From the NCBI RefSeq assembly GCF_016638705.1, contig NZ_CP067341.1, positions 1,677,501 to 1,741,500 of the forward strand: DNA of 64,000 bases, read 5' to 3'. Made by a program: the position numbers and the translations under genes. Source of the stretch: Lysinibacillus agricola (lineage in GTDB: Bacteria > Bacillota > Bacilli > Bacillales_A > Planococcaceae). The notes beneath the pieces are model-generated. The model was not told the DNA's origin, made no database searches, and saw only the letters and a program-made list of their open reading frames with translations. Shown piece after piece: positions 51,799 to 61,091 of this stretch. The stretch's first letter is position 1, and each line of letters starts with the position of its first letter.

Positions 51799-52470
51799 AT
51801 GTTCGCGCGTTATAAAGGATTTTCTATTGTCTTTGCTTTTCTGGCAGTAGCATTTGTTTTGACAGGTTGTGGAGCCGCTAAAGACAGTGGGCAATCGGAA
51901 GGAAATACGGCAAAGAAAACGGAAGAAAATGTGGATTATTCATCAAAAGTAAAGGAAAATCCAATTGTAACGATTACGATGAACAATGATGAAAAAATCG
52001 TAATCGAATTAGAGCCTTCTACAGCGCCGAATACGGTAGCTAATTTTATTTCCTTAGTTAAAAAAGGTTTTTATGATGGTCTTATTTTCCATCGAGTTGT
52101 CCCTGATTTTATGATTCAAGGTGGAGATCCTTCAGGTAATGGTACGGGTGGTCCAGACTATTCGATAGAAGGTGAGTTTTCATCAAATGGTTTTAAAAAT
52201 GATTTAAAGCATGAACGTGGTGTCATTTCAATGGCTCGTTCGCAGGATCTGAATTCTGCGGGATCTCAATTTTTCATTATGGTAAAGGATACATCGCAGC
52301 TTGATGGCCAATATGCTGCCTTTGGAAAAGTGATTGAGGGGATGGAGACAGTAGATGCTATCGCTGCTGCTGAACGAGATGATGAAAAGCCATTAAAAGA
52401 TCAGCAAATGAAAAAGGTAGAAGTAGATACAAAGGGCTTTGATTATCCAGCCCCAAAGGTACTAAAATAA
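51799..52470 (+). CDS. Cyclophilin-type peptidyl-prolyl isomerase lipoprotein
   Basis: 223-aa lipoprotein. The lipobox is FVLTGCGAA (Cys near residue 24), followed by a Ser/Lys/Glu linker to about 50 and a cyclophilin domain at about 55-215. Family marks are PNTVANFISLVKKGFYDGLI with FHRVVPDFMIQGGDPSGNGT near 95 (catalytic Arg in FHRV), and LNSAGSQFFIMVKDTSQLDG near 150. It folds or refolds proteins on the outer side of the membrane. AGAGGAG precedes ATG 51799. It is monocistronic, with a terminator at 52578. Confidence 0.94.
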   Translation: MFARYKGFSIVFAFLAVAFVLTGCGAAKDSGQSEGNTAKKTEENVDYSSKVKENPIVTITMNNDEKIVIELEPSTAPNTVANFISLVKKGFYDGLIFHRVVPDFMIQGGDPSGNGTGGPDYSIEGEFSSNGFKNDLKHERGVISMARSQDLNSAGSQFFIMVKDTSQLDGQYAAFGKVIEGMETVDAIAAAERDDEKPLKDQQMKKVEVDTKGFDYPAPKVLK

Positions 52471-52577
52471 CAGTGTGATAATCTGAAATAGGCAATCTTA
52501 ATGGAGCCTAACAAAGAAGCATGAGAGATCTTATGTTTTATCAAGACCAAAATTGAAAAAAGTTAAATAAATTAAAT

Positions 52578-52617
52578 GACCAAACATATTTTATATGACT
52601 AATATGTTTGGTCCTTT
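52578..52617 (+). terminator. Terminator after the cyclophilin gene
   Basis: GACCAAACATATT pairs exactly with AATATGTTTGGTC around a 10-base loop, then CTTTT. Confidence 0.9.
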
Positions 52618-52659
52618 TAGATAGGTTCTTATGCTTTTATTCTATACCCTATTTCATGT

Positions 52660-52893
52660 TTGCCACTAACATTTATCATAAGCAAACTTGTTAAATATTG
52701 GATGTTGAAAGTAGTTACCTTTACTTTATTGGGTGGGATAATAGGGGCTTTTTCTTTTGAAATAATATATGGTTCCCGTTCTATAGTAGAATATAATTTA
52801 AGTATTGTTAGTTCGATTATTATTTTTGGGATTGCAGGTTTACTCTATGCTTTGGTAGAAAATTCTGTGAAGAAAAATATTAAATTTGTTTAA
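52660..52893 (+). CDS. Small membrane protein, start uncertain
   Basis: 77 codons from TTG 52660, with two helices (VVTFTLLGGIIGAFSFEIIY and LSIVSSIIIFGIAGLLYALV). There is no good ribosome site at the TTG, and the ATG at 52702 (MLKVVTFTLL) is an alternative start. A terminator follows at 52923-52946. Function unknown. Confidence 0.5.
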   Translation: MPLTFIISKLVKYWMLKVVTFTLLGGIIGAFSFEIIYGSRSIVEYNLSIVSSIIIFGIAGLLYALVENSVKKNIKFV

Positions 52894-52922
52894 CTAATGA
52901 GGTGCTTTACTTGAAGAACATT

Positions 52923-52946
52923 GAGTTGCATATGCAGCTCTTTTTT
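52923..52946 (+). terminator. Terminator after the small membrane protein
   Basis: GAGTTGCA pairs with TGCAGCTC (one G-U) with a 2-base loop, then six T. Confidence 0.75.
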
Positions 52947-53221
52947 CTTTATTAAACTCCCATGAAAGAACGTAATAATCTTTCATTTTCTGTGGTGAAG
53001 TGCTGATTTTTGCGCTTCATGGATGGATAACGGTGCAGGTTAGATCAATAAGGAATTCCATTTTTATAACGAATATAATATTAGTTTCGGTGAACCGTAT
53101 CATAAGTAAGTGTGGTTCATAATTTCACAGAAATAAAAATTGTCGTATTAATTATATAAGATTTTCAATTATTAAAGAACGCGATAGGTTGTGTTCTTTT
53201 TTGTTAAGTGAATAAAAGAAG

Positions 53222-53252
53222 TTGCATCTGACGTAACGGTAGAATTTATACT
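53222..53252 (+). promoter_or_regulatory. MerR-type promoter with 19-bp spacer
   Basis: -35 TTGCAT (53222-53227) and -10 TATACT (53247-53252) are 19 bases apart, the over-long spacing that MerR activators correct by twisting DNA. A dyad lies between them (TCTGACGT and ACGGTAGA, 6 of 8 matching). It drives the merR gene at 53274 and, through it, the ABC exporter. Confidence 0.65.
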
Positions 53253-53273
53253 GAAGAAAAGGGAGATGAAAAT

Positions 53274-54014
53274 ATGTATTCAATTGGTCAATTTGCGAAA
53301 AAGACGGGGCTAACGGTACGAGCGTTACGATTTTATAGTGAAAAGGGTTTGCTAGAACCATGTTTTATTTCAGATTCGGGACATCGTTATTACGATGACG
53401 ATAGCATTGAAACAATTCAAAAAATAGTAACATTAAAATATTTAGATTACTCATTGGAGGAGATTGAAGATCTTTTACGGAATGGAGAACAGCAGCTAAT
53501 AGATTCATTTAAGTTTCAAAAACTACAACTAGAGAAGAAGCGAAACCAAATTGATCGTGTTATTGCGAGCTTGGATCAGGCGATTGAAATAGGAAAACAA
53601 AGTGAAGTAATTGATACATCAATTTTTTTAACGGTGATTTTTAACTTACTAAAAGAAGATGAACAAAGGGACTATTGGCGAAGTATATTACCTGATGAGT
53701 TGGTAGAGCGCCTATTTGATTTTTCAGGAATGAATATTATTGAATTAAATCAAAAATACATAGATTTAGCAAATCAGTTGAAGCAGGCATACATTCAACC
53801 GACTCAAGACGAATATTTGAAATCGTTAATCGAGCAGTTATTCTCACTAATTCCACAAGATATAGTAGAAGAGTTAGTAGAAGTATTAAAGGAATATGAG
53901 GATATTCAACTAAATGAATGGTTATTTCCTACACCCTTTACAAAGGAAGAGGAAGAGTGGTTGATTTCGCAGGCTGACAGACTTGGGGTGTATGGAGGTT
54001 TGGATGATGAATAA
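53274..54014 (+). CDS. MerR family transcriptional regulator
   Basis: 246-aa regulator. The winged HTH at residues 1-70 begins MYSIGQFAKKTGLTVRALRF then YSEKGLLEP, the MerR signature. A coiled-coil dimerisation helix follows at about 75-115 (FQKLQLEKKRNQIDRVIASL). The C-terminal domain (about 120-240) is a helical ligand-binding part of the BmrR/TipA-like size class. GGGAGA precedes ATG 53274. It overlaps the start of the ABC exporter, so it most likely induces that exporter in response to a drug. Its own promoter has the MerR-type spacing. Confidence 0.9.
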   Translation: MYSIGQFAKKTGLTVRALRFYSEKGLLEPCFISDSGHRYYDDDSIETIQKIVTLKYLDYSLEEIEDLLRNGEQQLIDSFKFQKLQLEKKRNQIDRVIASLDQAIEIGKQSEVIDTSIFLTVIFNLLKEDEQRDYWRSILPDELVERLFDFSGMNIIELNQKYIDLANQLKQAYIQPTQDEYLKSLIEQLFSLIPQDIVEELVEVLKEYEDIQLNEWLFPTPFTKEEEEWLISQADRLGVYGGLDDE

Positions 54015-55725
54015 TTCTGTAAGAGGAATTTGGCAGCTTGTTAATAGTAATCGATTGTCGAAGCAACTCACGATAGGCACTCTTTTACTAAGTATCGTTG
54101 AAACACTTATCGGATTGGCTGTTCCCTTAGTTACGATGAGAATGATCAATGACTTTTCAACGATTGGCTTTTCATTGCAGGCGATATTATTAGTAGGTGC
54201 ATTTCTAATTTCCCAAGCCGTACTGAGTGGAGTAACGTTTTATATGATGCGTAAACTTGGGGAAAGAATTGTGGCTAATTTGCGCAATACGGTATGGGCA
54301 CATGTTTTACGGTTACGTATTCCTTACTTTGATGCACATGAATCTGGTGAAACAATGAGCAGAATTACACAAGATTCTAATGTTATTAAGGAGCTTATTA
54401 CAGATCATTTGATTAGTTTTATTTCGGGTTTATTTGCTATTGTTGGTGCAGTAATAATATTAATTATCATTGATTGGAAAATGACACTACTGATGCTAAT
54501 TGCGGTTCCAGTAGCAATTTTATTGACATTGCCTCTTGGACAACGTATTCATAAAATCGCGAAAGCAAATCAAGACGAACTTGCTAGTTTTACTGGACAG
54601 TTGGGACGTGTATTAACGAATATTCGACTCGTGAAAGTTTCGCAAACAGAAAATTTTGAGCAGCAAAATGGGGAAGAAAAAATTCATCATTTGTATCGAT
54701 TTGGGTTAAAGGAAGCAAAAATTTTAGCGGTTTTATCACCGATTATGACGTTAATTATGATGGTCGTGCTCATATTATTATTTGGATATGGTGGCGCAAA
54801 AGTAGCAACTGGTGCGATTTCAGCAGGTGAACTTGTAGCGATTATGATTTACCTTGTGCAAATTATTATGCCATTTACGCAAATGGCAACATTTTTCACT
54901 GCACTTCAAAAAGCGATGGGGGCAACGGAACGATTACAAGAAATTTTGAACGAACCAATCGAAGGGCATGGGATGAATGCTATTTCTTCTCCCAATGAGT
55001 CGATTGCTTTTGAAAATGTTGCGTTTCAATACAATGATAACCCTATTTTAAAAGGTATTTCCTTTACGATTCCAGCAGGAAAAACAACCGCATTGGTTAG
55101 TGCCAGTGGGGGAGGAAAGACCACAATGTTTTCATTAATAGAACAATTTTATGATGTAACAGATGGTACTATTCGATTTGGAAAACAGCCTATTGAAAGC
55201 ATCGATTTAAAGCAGTGGCGTAGTTTATTTGGGTATGTATCGCAAGAAGCACCACTCATGAATGGAACAATTCGAGATAATGTAACTTATGGCAAAAGTG
55301 ACGTTTTAGAAGCAGATACTATAAGTGCATTAAAAAACGCTTATGCATGGGATTTTGTCCAACAATTTGAAAAAGGGTTAGATACAGAAGTAGGGGAGGG
55401 AGGAATTAAATTATCAGGTGGGCAAAGGCAGCGGATAGCGATAGCACGTGCATTATTCCGAAATCCAGCGATATTATTATTAGATGAAGCAACATCTAAC
55501 CTTGATAATGACTCAGAGAGAGAAGTACAAAAGGCATTCGAGCATGTAATGAAAGAACGTACAACGGTTATTATTGCACATCGCTTATCGACAATTACAC
55601 ATGCGGATCAAATTCTAGTGTTTGAGGATGGTCTGATTACTGGTTCTGGAAAACATGAGGAACTTCAAGAAAACCATACTTACTATAAACAGCTAATTAA
55701 ATTAATGACGACAGAAGCTATATAA
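54007..55725 (+). CDS. ABC exporter, fused membrane and ATP-binding protein
   Basis: 572-aa half-transporter of the MsbA/LmrA type. Six helices in the first 310 residues, then the ATPase with Walker A SASGGGKTT near residue 375, Q-loop YVSQEAPLMNGTIRDNVTYG near 415, signature LSGGQRQRIAIARALFRNPA near 475, Walker B LLLDEATSNLD near 497 and H-loop IAHRLSTI near 530. The frame opens at 53983, but GGAGG lies 8 bases before ATG 54007, which sits inside the merR stop region. It probably works as a homodimer or with another half. The MerR link suggests antibiotic efflux. Confidence 0.93.
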   Translation: MNNSVRGIWQLVNSNRLSKQLTIGTLLLSIVETLIGLAVPLVTMRMINDFSTIGFSLQAILLVGAFLISQAVLSGVTFYMMRKLGERIVANLRNTVWAHVLRLRIPYFDAHESGETMSRITQDSNVIKELITDHLISFISGLFAIVGAVIILIIIDWKMTLLMLIAVPVAILLTLPLGQRIHKIAKANQDELASFTGQLGRVLTNIRLVKVSQTENFEQQNGEEKIHHLYRFGLKEAKILAVLSPIMTLIMMVVLILLFGYGGAKVATGAISAGELVAIMIYLVQIIMPFTQMATFFTALQKAMGATERLQEILNEPIEGHGMNAISSPNESIAFENVAFQYNDNPILKGISFTIPAGKTTALVSASGGGKTTMFSLIEQFYDVTDGTIRFGKQPIESIDLKQWRSLFGYVSQEAPLMNGTIRDNVTYGKSDVLEADTISALKNAYAWDFVQQFEKGLDTEVGEGGIKLSGGQRQRIAIARALFRNPAILLLDEATSNLDNDSEREVQKAFEHVMKERTTVIIAHRLSTITHADQILVFEDGLITGSGKHEELQENHTYYKQLIKLMTTEAI

Positions 55726-55893
55726 TGATTGATTATCGAGTTTGAATAAAGTAGTAAAGTTGTTACATAGTGAAGCAAATTGAATCGCACTTACTGTAAT
55801 ATTTACTCAAATATAGAATGAGTAGTAAAATAGCAATTAATATCAAAAAACAATATTATAAATCCTCTGAAATTAGGAAGTAAGGTGAGCAAT

Positions 55894-56772
55894 ATGTATA
55901 GCGAAGTAACTCAAGATGTAATTTGTTCTTTAGAAGAGTGTTTACTAGATGATTGGCAGTTAGATGATTATGCATCGCATATTGGCTATTCAAAATTTCA
56001 TTTATCACGTATTTTCAAACAAGAAACTGGATTGACGATAAGTGAATATATTCGAAAACGAAGACTGGCAACAGCAGCAATGTATTTATTATATTCAGAT
56101 GAATCGATACTTCAAATTGCGTTTGAGTTACGCTATCAATCACAAGAAGCATTCACACGTTCTTTTAAAGAGCTATATAAAATGCCACCTGGCAAATATC
56201 GCAAAATTATGCGAACACTTCAAGGGACGGAGGAAAAAGATATGAGTGATTTAACGACAATTAAAGGATGGATTTTAAGTGGTTCACACCCAACTTTTTA
56301 TGAAATGAAAGCCGATGGACAAGTATTTCATACAGGCATGAAATCAGGTTTACTGTCTTCGAAAACAGATGTAGGTGAAGGTCAATTCGGGACAATGATG
56401 CAAAGCTTTTCAGCAGAATATTGGCTAGGAAAACGTATAAAACTGTCTTGTTTCTTAAAAACAGACGAAGTTGTAAAATGTGGAGTTTGGTGTCGAGTAG
56501 ATAATAGTACAGGTGATGCGATTCAGTTTGATAACATGGATAATAGACCTATTCAGGGTACAACGGACTGGAACTTCTATTCGATTGTATTAGATGTACC
56601 AAAGGAAAGTGCTTCTATTCATTTCGGTGTTCTATTAACAGGAACAGGTAAAGTGTGGGCTGATGGATTTAAGTTTGAAGAAGTAGATTTATCTGTTACA
56701 TCAACTAATATGCTTGGTCAAGAAGAAAATTTGCCATTAGAGCCGATTAATTTAGGGTTTGATGAAGGGTGA
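55894..56772 (+). CDS. AraC family regulator with C-terminal effector domain
   Basis: 292-aa protein with the AraC double HTH at the N-terminus (residues about 10-105, IGYSKFHLSRIFKQETGLTI and YQSQEAFTRSFKELYKMPPG with KYRK). After a linker, a beta-rich domain follows (about 130-270; CGVWCRVDNSTGDAIQFDNM and GKVWADGFKFEEVD), which resembles a carbohydrate-binding-type jelly-roll. HTH-first order is less common in AraC proteins. AAGGTGA is 6 bases before ATG 55894. It lies 169 bp after the ABC exporter and may belong to the same resistance locus. Confidence 0.85.
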   Translation: MYSEVTQDVICSLEECLLDDWQLDDYASHIGYSKFHLSRIFKQETGLTISEYIRKRRLATAAMYLLYSDESILQIAFELRYQSQEAFTRSFKELYKMPPGKYRKIMRTLQGTEEKDMSDLTTIKGWILSGSHPTFYEMKADGQVFHTGMKSGLLSSKTDVGEGQFGTMMQSFSAEYWLGKRIKLSCFLKTDEVVKCGVWCRVDNSTGDAIQFDNMDNRPIQGTTDWNFYSIVLDVPKESASIHFGVLLTGTGKVWADGFKFEEVDLSVTSTNMLGQEENLPLEPINLGFDEG

Positions 56773-57016
56773 TTATAATTATGTTTACTTAATTAAAATG
56801 ACATATTTAATTTTTTTACTTAAAAGCTGTTTTCCTAAAGATTGTTGCTATAAAATGCTGTAGCGTGCGAGGACTTATGTTAAATATTAACTACCTATAA
56901 TGAGGTATATTAAAAAACATTTAAAAGCACATACTTTTTATAGTAAACACTTTATAAGGTACATTTGAATGTGTTGTATTATTTCCGAAAAATATACATA
57001 AAAAGGGGACATAAGA

Positions 57017-57223
57017 GTGTCAAAAATTCCGATTACTTTAAAGTGGATGATTGCTATCGGTATTATTGGTATCGGTATTACTATTATCCTTACTTCATTT
57101 TACTTTTTACAAGACCACCAATATTATAGATGGATAAAATGGGCAGGTTTCATTTTGTTTTTTGCAGGGATTATATTAGCACCATTTGCTAAAGAATCTA
57201 ATCAAAAAAATGTAAAAAACTAG
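57017..57223 (+). CDS. Small two-helix membrane protein
   Basis: 68-aa protein with two helices (MIAIGIIGIGITIILTSFYF and WAGFILFFAGIILAPFA). GTG 57017 is the start, with AGGGGAC upstream. A weak hairpin (GGCTGTC/GACAGTC) follows at 57240. Function unknown. Confidence 0.65.
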   Translation: MSKIPITLKWMIAIGIIGIGITIILTSFYFLQDHQYYRWIKWAGFILFFAGIILAPFAKESNQKNVKN

Positions 57224-57239
57224 ATAAATTTATTAAATA

Positions 57240-57425
57240 GGCTGTCTATGGACAGTCTGGTTTTATCCCTGTCCAACGTTCCTTTTACTGCATATTTTCT
57301 ATCAGATATTCATTCAACATAGCGACGAAACCACTGAAATCTGATTAAAGAGCATCTGAATAAAGGTGCTTTTTGTTTTTTCTTAAAACTTCAACTGTGA
57401 AATAGTGAGATTTTTGACAAGCTGA
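57240..57425 (+). terminator. Hairpins after the small membrane protein
   Basis: AGGCTGTC pairs with GACAGTCT and is followed by GGTTTTAT (57239-57265). A second hairpin AGCATC/GGTGCT with TTTTT lies at 57351-57375. The first probably terminates the small gene, and the second looks like an orphan terminator. Confidence 0.5.
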
Positions 57426-57575
57426 GATAAGCATTTGTTCTACCCTGATTTTTCAAATGCTAAGTTTTTTTATGTATCTCAAGCCAACGATACCAATAAA
57501 GGTAACTATCCAAATGAACTTTTGATAAACGGAAAAATTGAAGTGGTAGAAATTATTGATGATTTCTCATATTAA
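57425..57575 (+). pseudogene. C-terminal remnant of an unidentified gene
   Basis: A protein-like frame reads FYPDFSNAKFFYVSQANDTN, then KGNYPNELLINGKIEVVEII, and ends DDFSY plus TAA at 57573. It has no start codon, ribosome site or upstream part. It is a gene-end fossil, family not recognised. The stretch 57576-57760 after it holds only a terminator-like hairpin (GGTGTTGC/GCAGCATC with TTTTTT near 57660-57690). Confidence 0.45.
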
Positions 57576-57821
57576 ATTCTGGAAAGTCGTTAAAGGTATG
57601 AATGCAGTAATACGTTTAATATGAGATATATTTAACTTACGGGGTGCAATAGTTAAACAAGGTGTTGCAGGAGCAGCATCTTTTTTGTTGTGCTAAAGGT
57701 GCGGGTTAGTTGAAATAGCAATTTTTGCTTCTGTTTTCGAAAAGAGTAATTAGAAAAGCCAATGTTCACTGTGTATACTTGTGAATATAATAATAATATG
57801 GGATTAAAAGGAGGAGAGTTA

Positions 57822-58262
57822 ATGGATTTATTTAATTTTGCGATAGCGTTCCAAATGCTGTTGTTTCTTTATTTTGAAGTAACAACCCTTGTTAATCTTT
57901 ATCCGTGGAATGATTTATCAAAATACTCAACAAAGGAAAAAATCATTGAGGCAACTGTAAACGGAATTATTATCATTCTTTGTATAGGATTGTTTATTAC
58001 ACAGATAAAATGGTTAATGATTATTTCGGTGGTCTTTTGGTTTGTATTTTTATTTATGCAACTTCTAAATTGGTGGATGCCTTATCTTACTGGGAAGTAT
58101 TTAAAGCAATTTCCAAAAACTCTATATGAAACTCATTTTAAAAATACACTTAAATTATTACCTCCAATAAAAGATCATATTATTCCAGACCTTCAACATA
58201 ATGTTTTACAAATAATATCATTGATAACTTTCATTTTAAGTGCATTAGTCTTAATCACTTAA
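57822..58262 (+). CDS. Membrane protein of unknown function
   Basis: 146-aa protein with four helices (residues about 5-25, 45-65, 68-88, 128-145) and a soluble stretch (YLTGKYLKQFPKTLYETHFK). GGAGGAG is 5-6 bases before ATG 57822. The longer frame from 57762 has no ribosome site. It ends 72 bp before a group II intron. No family recognised. Confidence 0.7.
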   Translation: MDLFNFAIAFQMLLFLYFEVTTLVNLYPWNDLSKYSTKEKIIEATVNGIIIILCIGLFITQIKWLMIISVVFWFVFLFMQLLNWWMPYLTGKYLKQFPKTLYETHFKNTLKLLPPIKDHIIPDLQHNVLQIISLITFILSALVLIT

Positions 58263-58334
58263 CATAATCACTTAAACTTTGTAAATCGATAACATTGTGA
58301 TATTTTACACTTAAAGTAACGGGTGCATTAATTG

Positions 58335-61048
58335 GTGCGACACGTTCCTGGCTCAAATGAATTGTGGTTAACACAATCTCGGTAAAGGTCAGGCAATTTA
58401 TGTTTTTAATTGAAGGATATTATCAAGAAGTCGAATGATGAGGTAACGCTCAGAAAGGCTCCCCCTGCGTCGAATAGCACACTGTTTAGTAAGGAAAAGC
58501 GTGTTATAAGCTCGGTTAATAGGCGTAAGAATTTACCGTAACAGTTCGGCTGACGAAACCCTACCCGATGGGGTGGTGTAAATCATAATGCTTGGGTTGA
58601 ATAGATATGGTGAGAATGTATGATAGACACATAAGGTTAGTGTACTACTGGCGAACTTCCGAATGTACGGGTCTAGACGCACATAATATAGAAATGTACT
58701 AACTACTATCATGTAGGGTTAGCTATGGATGAGTAAGAATCAACTATATGAAAGTCCATCTTGTGTTACAGGCACTTGCAACGCTAACAGGCTCATAGGA
58801 AGCACCTAAGTTTGTTCCATAATAGATAATATTCAACGTGGTAAGCTGATAACGTGGAGAGCTTACTCTTGATGAAGCGTTGAGAAGGAAAATAATCGTG
58901 AGATTAGCGAGTGTATAACTTCTCTTTATATCAGTGAAAGTGGTGGTATAGTACCGTTGAAGCGTGTAATGAACGTGGAGGGATTGCCACTAGATTAATG
59001 CAAGATTTATTCACCATGCAAGGCAGTTTTTCAACGATTAATAAGGTTCCTGCGAGACTAATAGAGGTTCAGCTCCAAAAGGAGCCACCGACTTGTTAAA
59101 ACGAAAGAAATTGAGGCATAGCGAGTATTATGACATGCAGTATCATTTCGATACGTTATATGCTCAAAGTGCTAATGGTCAAAATTTTTATGATTTAGTA
59201 GAACTGATGCAATCGGATGAAAATATCCGACTTGCCTACCGTAACATTAAGAAAAATACAGGTAGTCAAACGGCTGGGATTGATGGACTTGCCATCAATG
59301 ATGTAAAAAGTCTTTCCATTTCAGAAGTCATCGAGAATGTACAAAAAATGTTCTCATACTACCAACCGCAAGCTGTTCGACGTGTTTTGATTCCGAAGGC
59401 AAATGGAAAAACGCGTCCGTTAGGTATTCCAACGATTTGGGATAGGTTGTTCCAACAATGCATCTTGCAAGTGTTAGAACCAATATGTGAAGCGAGATTT
59501 TATAAGCATAGTTACGGATTCAGACCGAATCGTAGCACACATCATGCCAAAGCACGCTTTGAAACATTAATTAATCGAGGATGCTTTTATCATTGTGTAG
59601 ATGTTGATATAAAAGGCTTTTTCGATAACGTGAACCATGCGAAACTGCTTAAACAATTGTGGGCAATAGGGATTCGGGATAAAGCTTTATTATCTATTAT
59701 TTCTCGTTTATTAAAAGCAGAAATTGTTGGTGAGGGTTTACCGATAAAAGGTACACCACAAGGTGGGATTCTCTCTCCATTATTATCAAACATCGTATTA
59801 AACGAACTTGATTGGTGGGTTAGTCATCAGTGGGAAAACTTCCAGACGAAAAAAGTCTATAAAACACCACCAAACAAGATGCAAGCTTTAAAAAAGACCA
59901 ACCTAAAACCTTGTTATATTGTCCGTTATGCGGATGATTTTAAAATTTTATGTCGAACTCGTTCACAGGCGATAAGAATGTATTATGCGGTAACTGATTT
60001 TCTGAGAAATCGCCTCTATTTAGAGGTTAGCGAAGAGAAATCAAAAGTAGTAAATTTAAAGAAAAACTCCTCAGAATTTTTGGGGTTCCGCATAAAAGCT
60101 CATCGAAAGAAAACAGCGAAACGTACGCTATATGTTGCACACTCTCACATGACGGAAAAAGCACTGAAAAACGCTCAACTAACGATTAAACAAGCTGTAA
60201 AAGCGATTCAGAAACATCAATCAGTAGAAAATGTATGGCGGTTTAATACGGTTGTAATGGGGATTCAAAATTATTACGCCGCAGCGTCACACGTCACAAA
60301 AGATTTAAATAAGCTGAACCACCGCACACATCGAACTATGCATAATCGACTGAAAGAAATGAGAAAAGAAGCAGCGTTCACAGACCTCACGAAATCGTTA
60401 CAGAAACGGTATGAAGGATACGAATGTATGTTGTACAAGATTAAAGAAATGACGCTCGTTCCTATTCATGCCCAACGTTGCCGAGTTAATCTCAATTTCT
60501 CACAGGACATTTGTAATTATACTACCGAAGGTAGACACAAAATCCATCGCAATCAACGAGCGATTCCTAAAGAAATCCTCGCTTATGTGATGAAACAATT
60601 TATTCCACAACGCTCCATTGAATATAATGATAATCGCATTAGTCGGTTTATTGCTCAATATGGAAAATGTGCTGTAACTGGTGTTTCACTAGGTTTCAAT
60701 GGTTGGCACTGTCACCATAAAACACCGTATTATTTAACACAGGATGATTCCTATGGCAATTTAATGATTATCCATGAATCAATCCACCGACTAATCCACT
60801 TAAAAGACCTCGAGAAAATACAAATGCTCCTCAAAGCATTGAAATTAGATGAAAAGCAACTACTGAAAGTAAATGAATTGCGTAAGAAATGTCTGAACGC
60901 CACAATCTGATTCTACATGACAACTTAGCCTACACATAAAAATTGAATAAATTGGATTAATGGGAACGCCGTATGCTGGGAAACTCGCACGTACGGTGTG
61001 AAGTGGGGGAAAAGCCGGAGATAACGTCAAAGGCTTACCTATCACTAT
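58335..61048 (+). mobile_element. Group II intron, full length
   Basis: The 5' end begins GTGCGACACG, a usual group II start (GUGYG). About 750 bases of structured RNA precede the protein gene. Domain V is seen at 60964-61000: GAACGCCGTATGC, GGGAAACTC loop and GCACGTACGGTG. Domain VI follows (AAGTGGGGGAAAAGCC with GGCTTACCTATCACT). The 3' end lies at about 61045-61048. Length about 2.7 kb. It has all parts needed for splicing and mobility, and it sits in intergenic DNA on the same strand as a following terminator hairpin. Confidence 0.9.
59093..60910 (+). CDS. ltrA: Group II intron reverse transcriptase/maturase with HNH domain
   Basis: 605-aa intron-encoded protein. The RT domain spans about 60-330 with PLGIPTIWDRLFQQCILQVL, the catalytic YADD in YIVRYADDFKILCRT (near residue 280) and TPQGGILSPLLSNIVLNELD near 222. 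The maturase X domain spans about 350-470. A C-terminal HNH endonuclease is at about 520-575 (CAVTGVSLGFNGWHCHHKTP, then NLMIIHESIHRLIH). The start is TTG 59093 in the intron's domain IV, with a GGAG site. It aids splicing and target-primed insertion. The gene is intact. Confidence 0.95.
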   Translation: MLKRKKLRHSEYYDMQYHFDTLYAQSANGQNFYDLVELMQSDENIRLAYRNIKKNTGSQTAGIDGLAINDVKSLSISEVIENVQKMFSYYQPQAVRRVLIPKANGKTRPLGIPTIWDRLFQQCILQVLEPICEARFYKHSYGFRPNRSTHHAKARFETLINRGCFYHCVDVDIKGFFDNVNHAKLLKQLWAIGIRDKALLSIISRLLKAEIVGEGLPIKGTPQGGILSPLLSNIVLNELDWWVSHQWENFQTKKVYKTPPNKMQALKKTNLKPCYIVRYADDFKILCRTRSQAIRMYYAVTDFLRNRLYLEVSEEKSKVVNLKKNSSEFLGFRIKAHRKKTAKRTLYVAHSHMTEKALKNAQLTIKQAVKAIQKHQSVENVWRFNTVVMGIQNYYAAASHVTKDLNKLNHRTHRTMHNRLKEMRKEAAFTDLTKSLQKRYEGYECMLYKIKEMTLVPIHAQRCRVNLNFSQDICNYTTEGRHKIHRNQRAIPKEILAYVMKQFIPQRSIEYNDNRISRFIAQYGKCAVTGVSLGFNGWHCHHKTPYYLTQDDSYGNLMIIHESIHRLIHLKDLEKIQMLLKALKLDEKQLLKVNELRKKCLNATI

Positions 61049-61050
61049 AA

Positions 61051-61084
61051 CAGAGAAACATTTATTATGGTGTTTCTCTGTTTT
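61051..61084 (+). terminator. Terminator hairpin in the intron's 3' exon
   Basis: CAGAGAAACA pairs exactly with TGTTTCTCTG around a 10-base loop, then TTTT. It begins 3-6 bases after the intron end. Confidence 0.85.
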
Positions 61085-61091
61085 AAATAAA

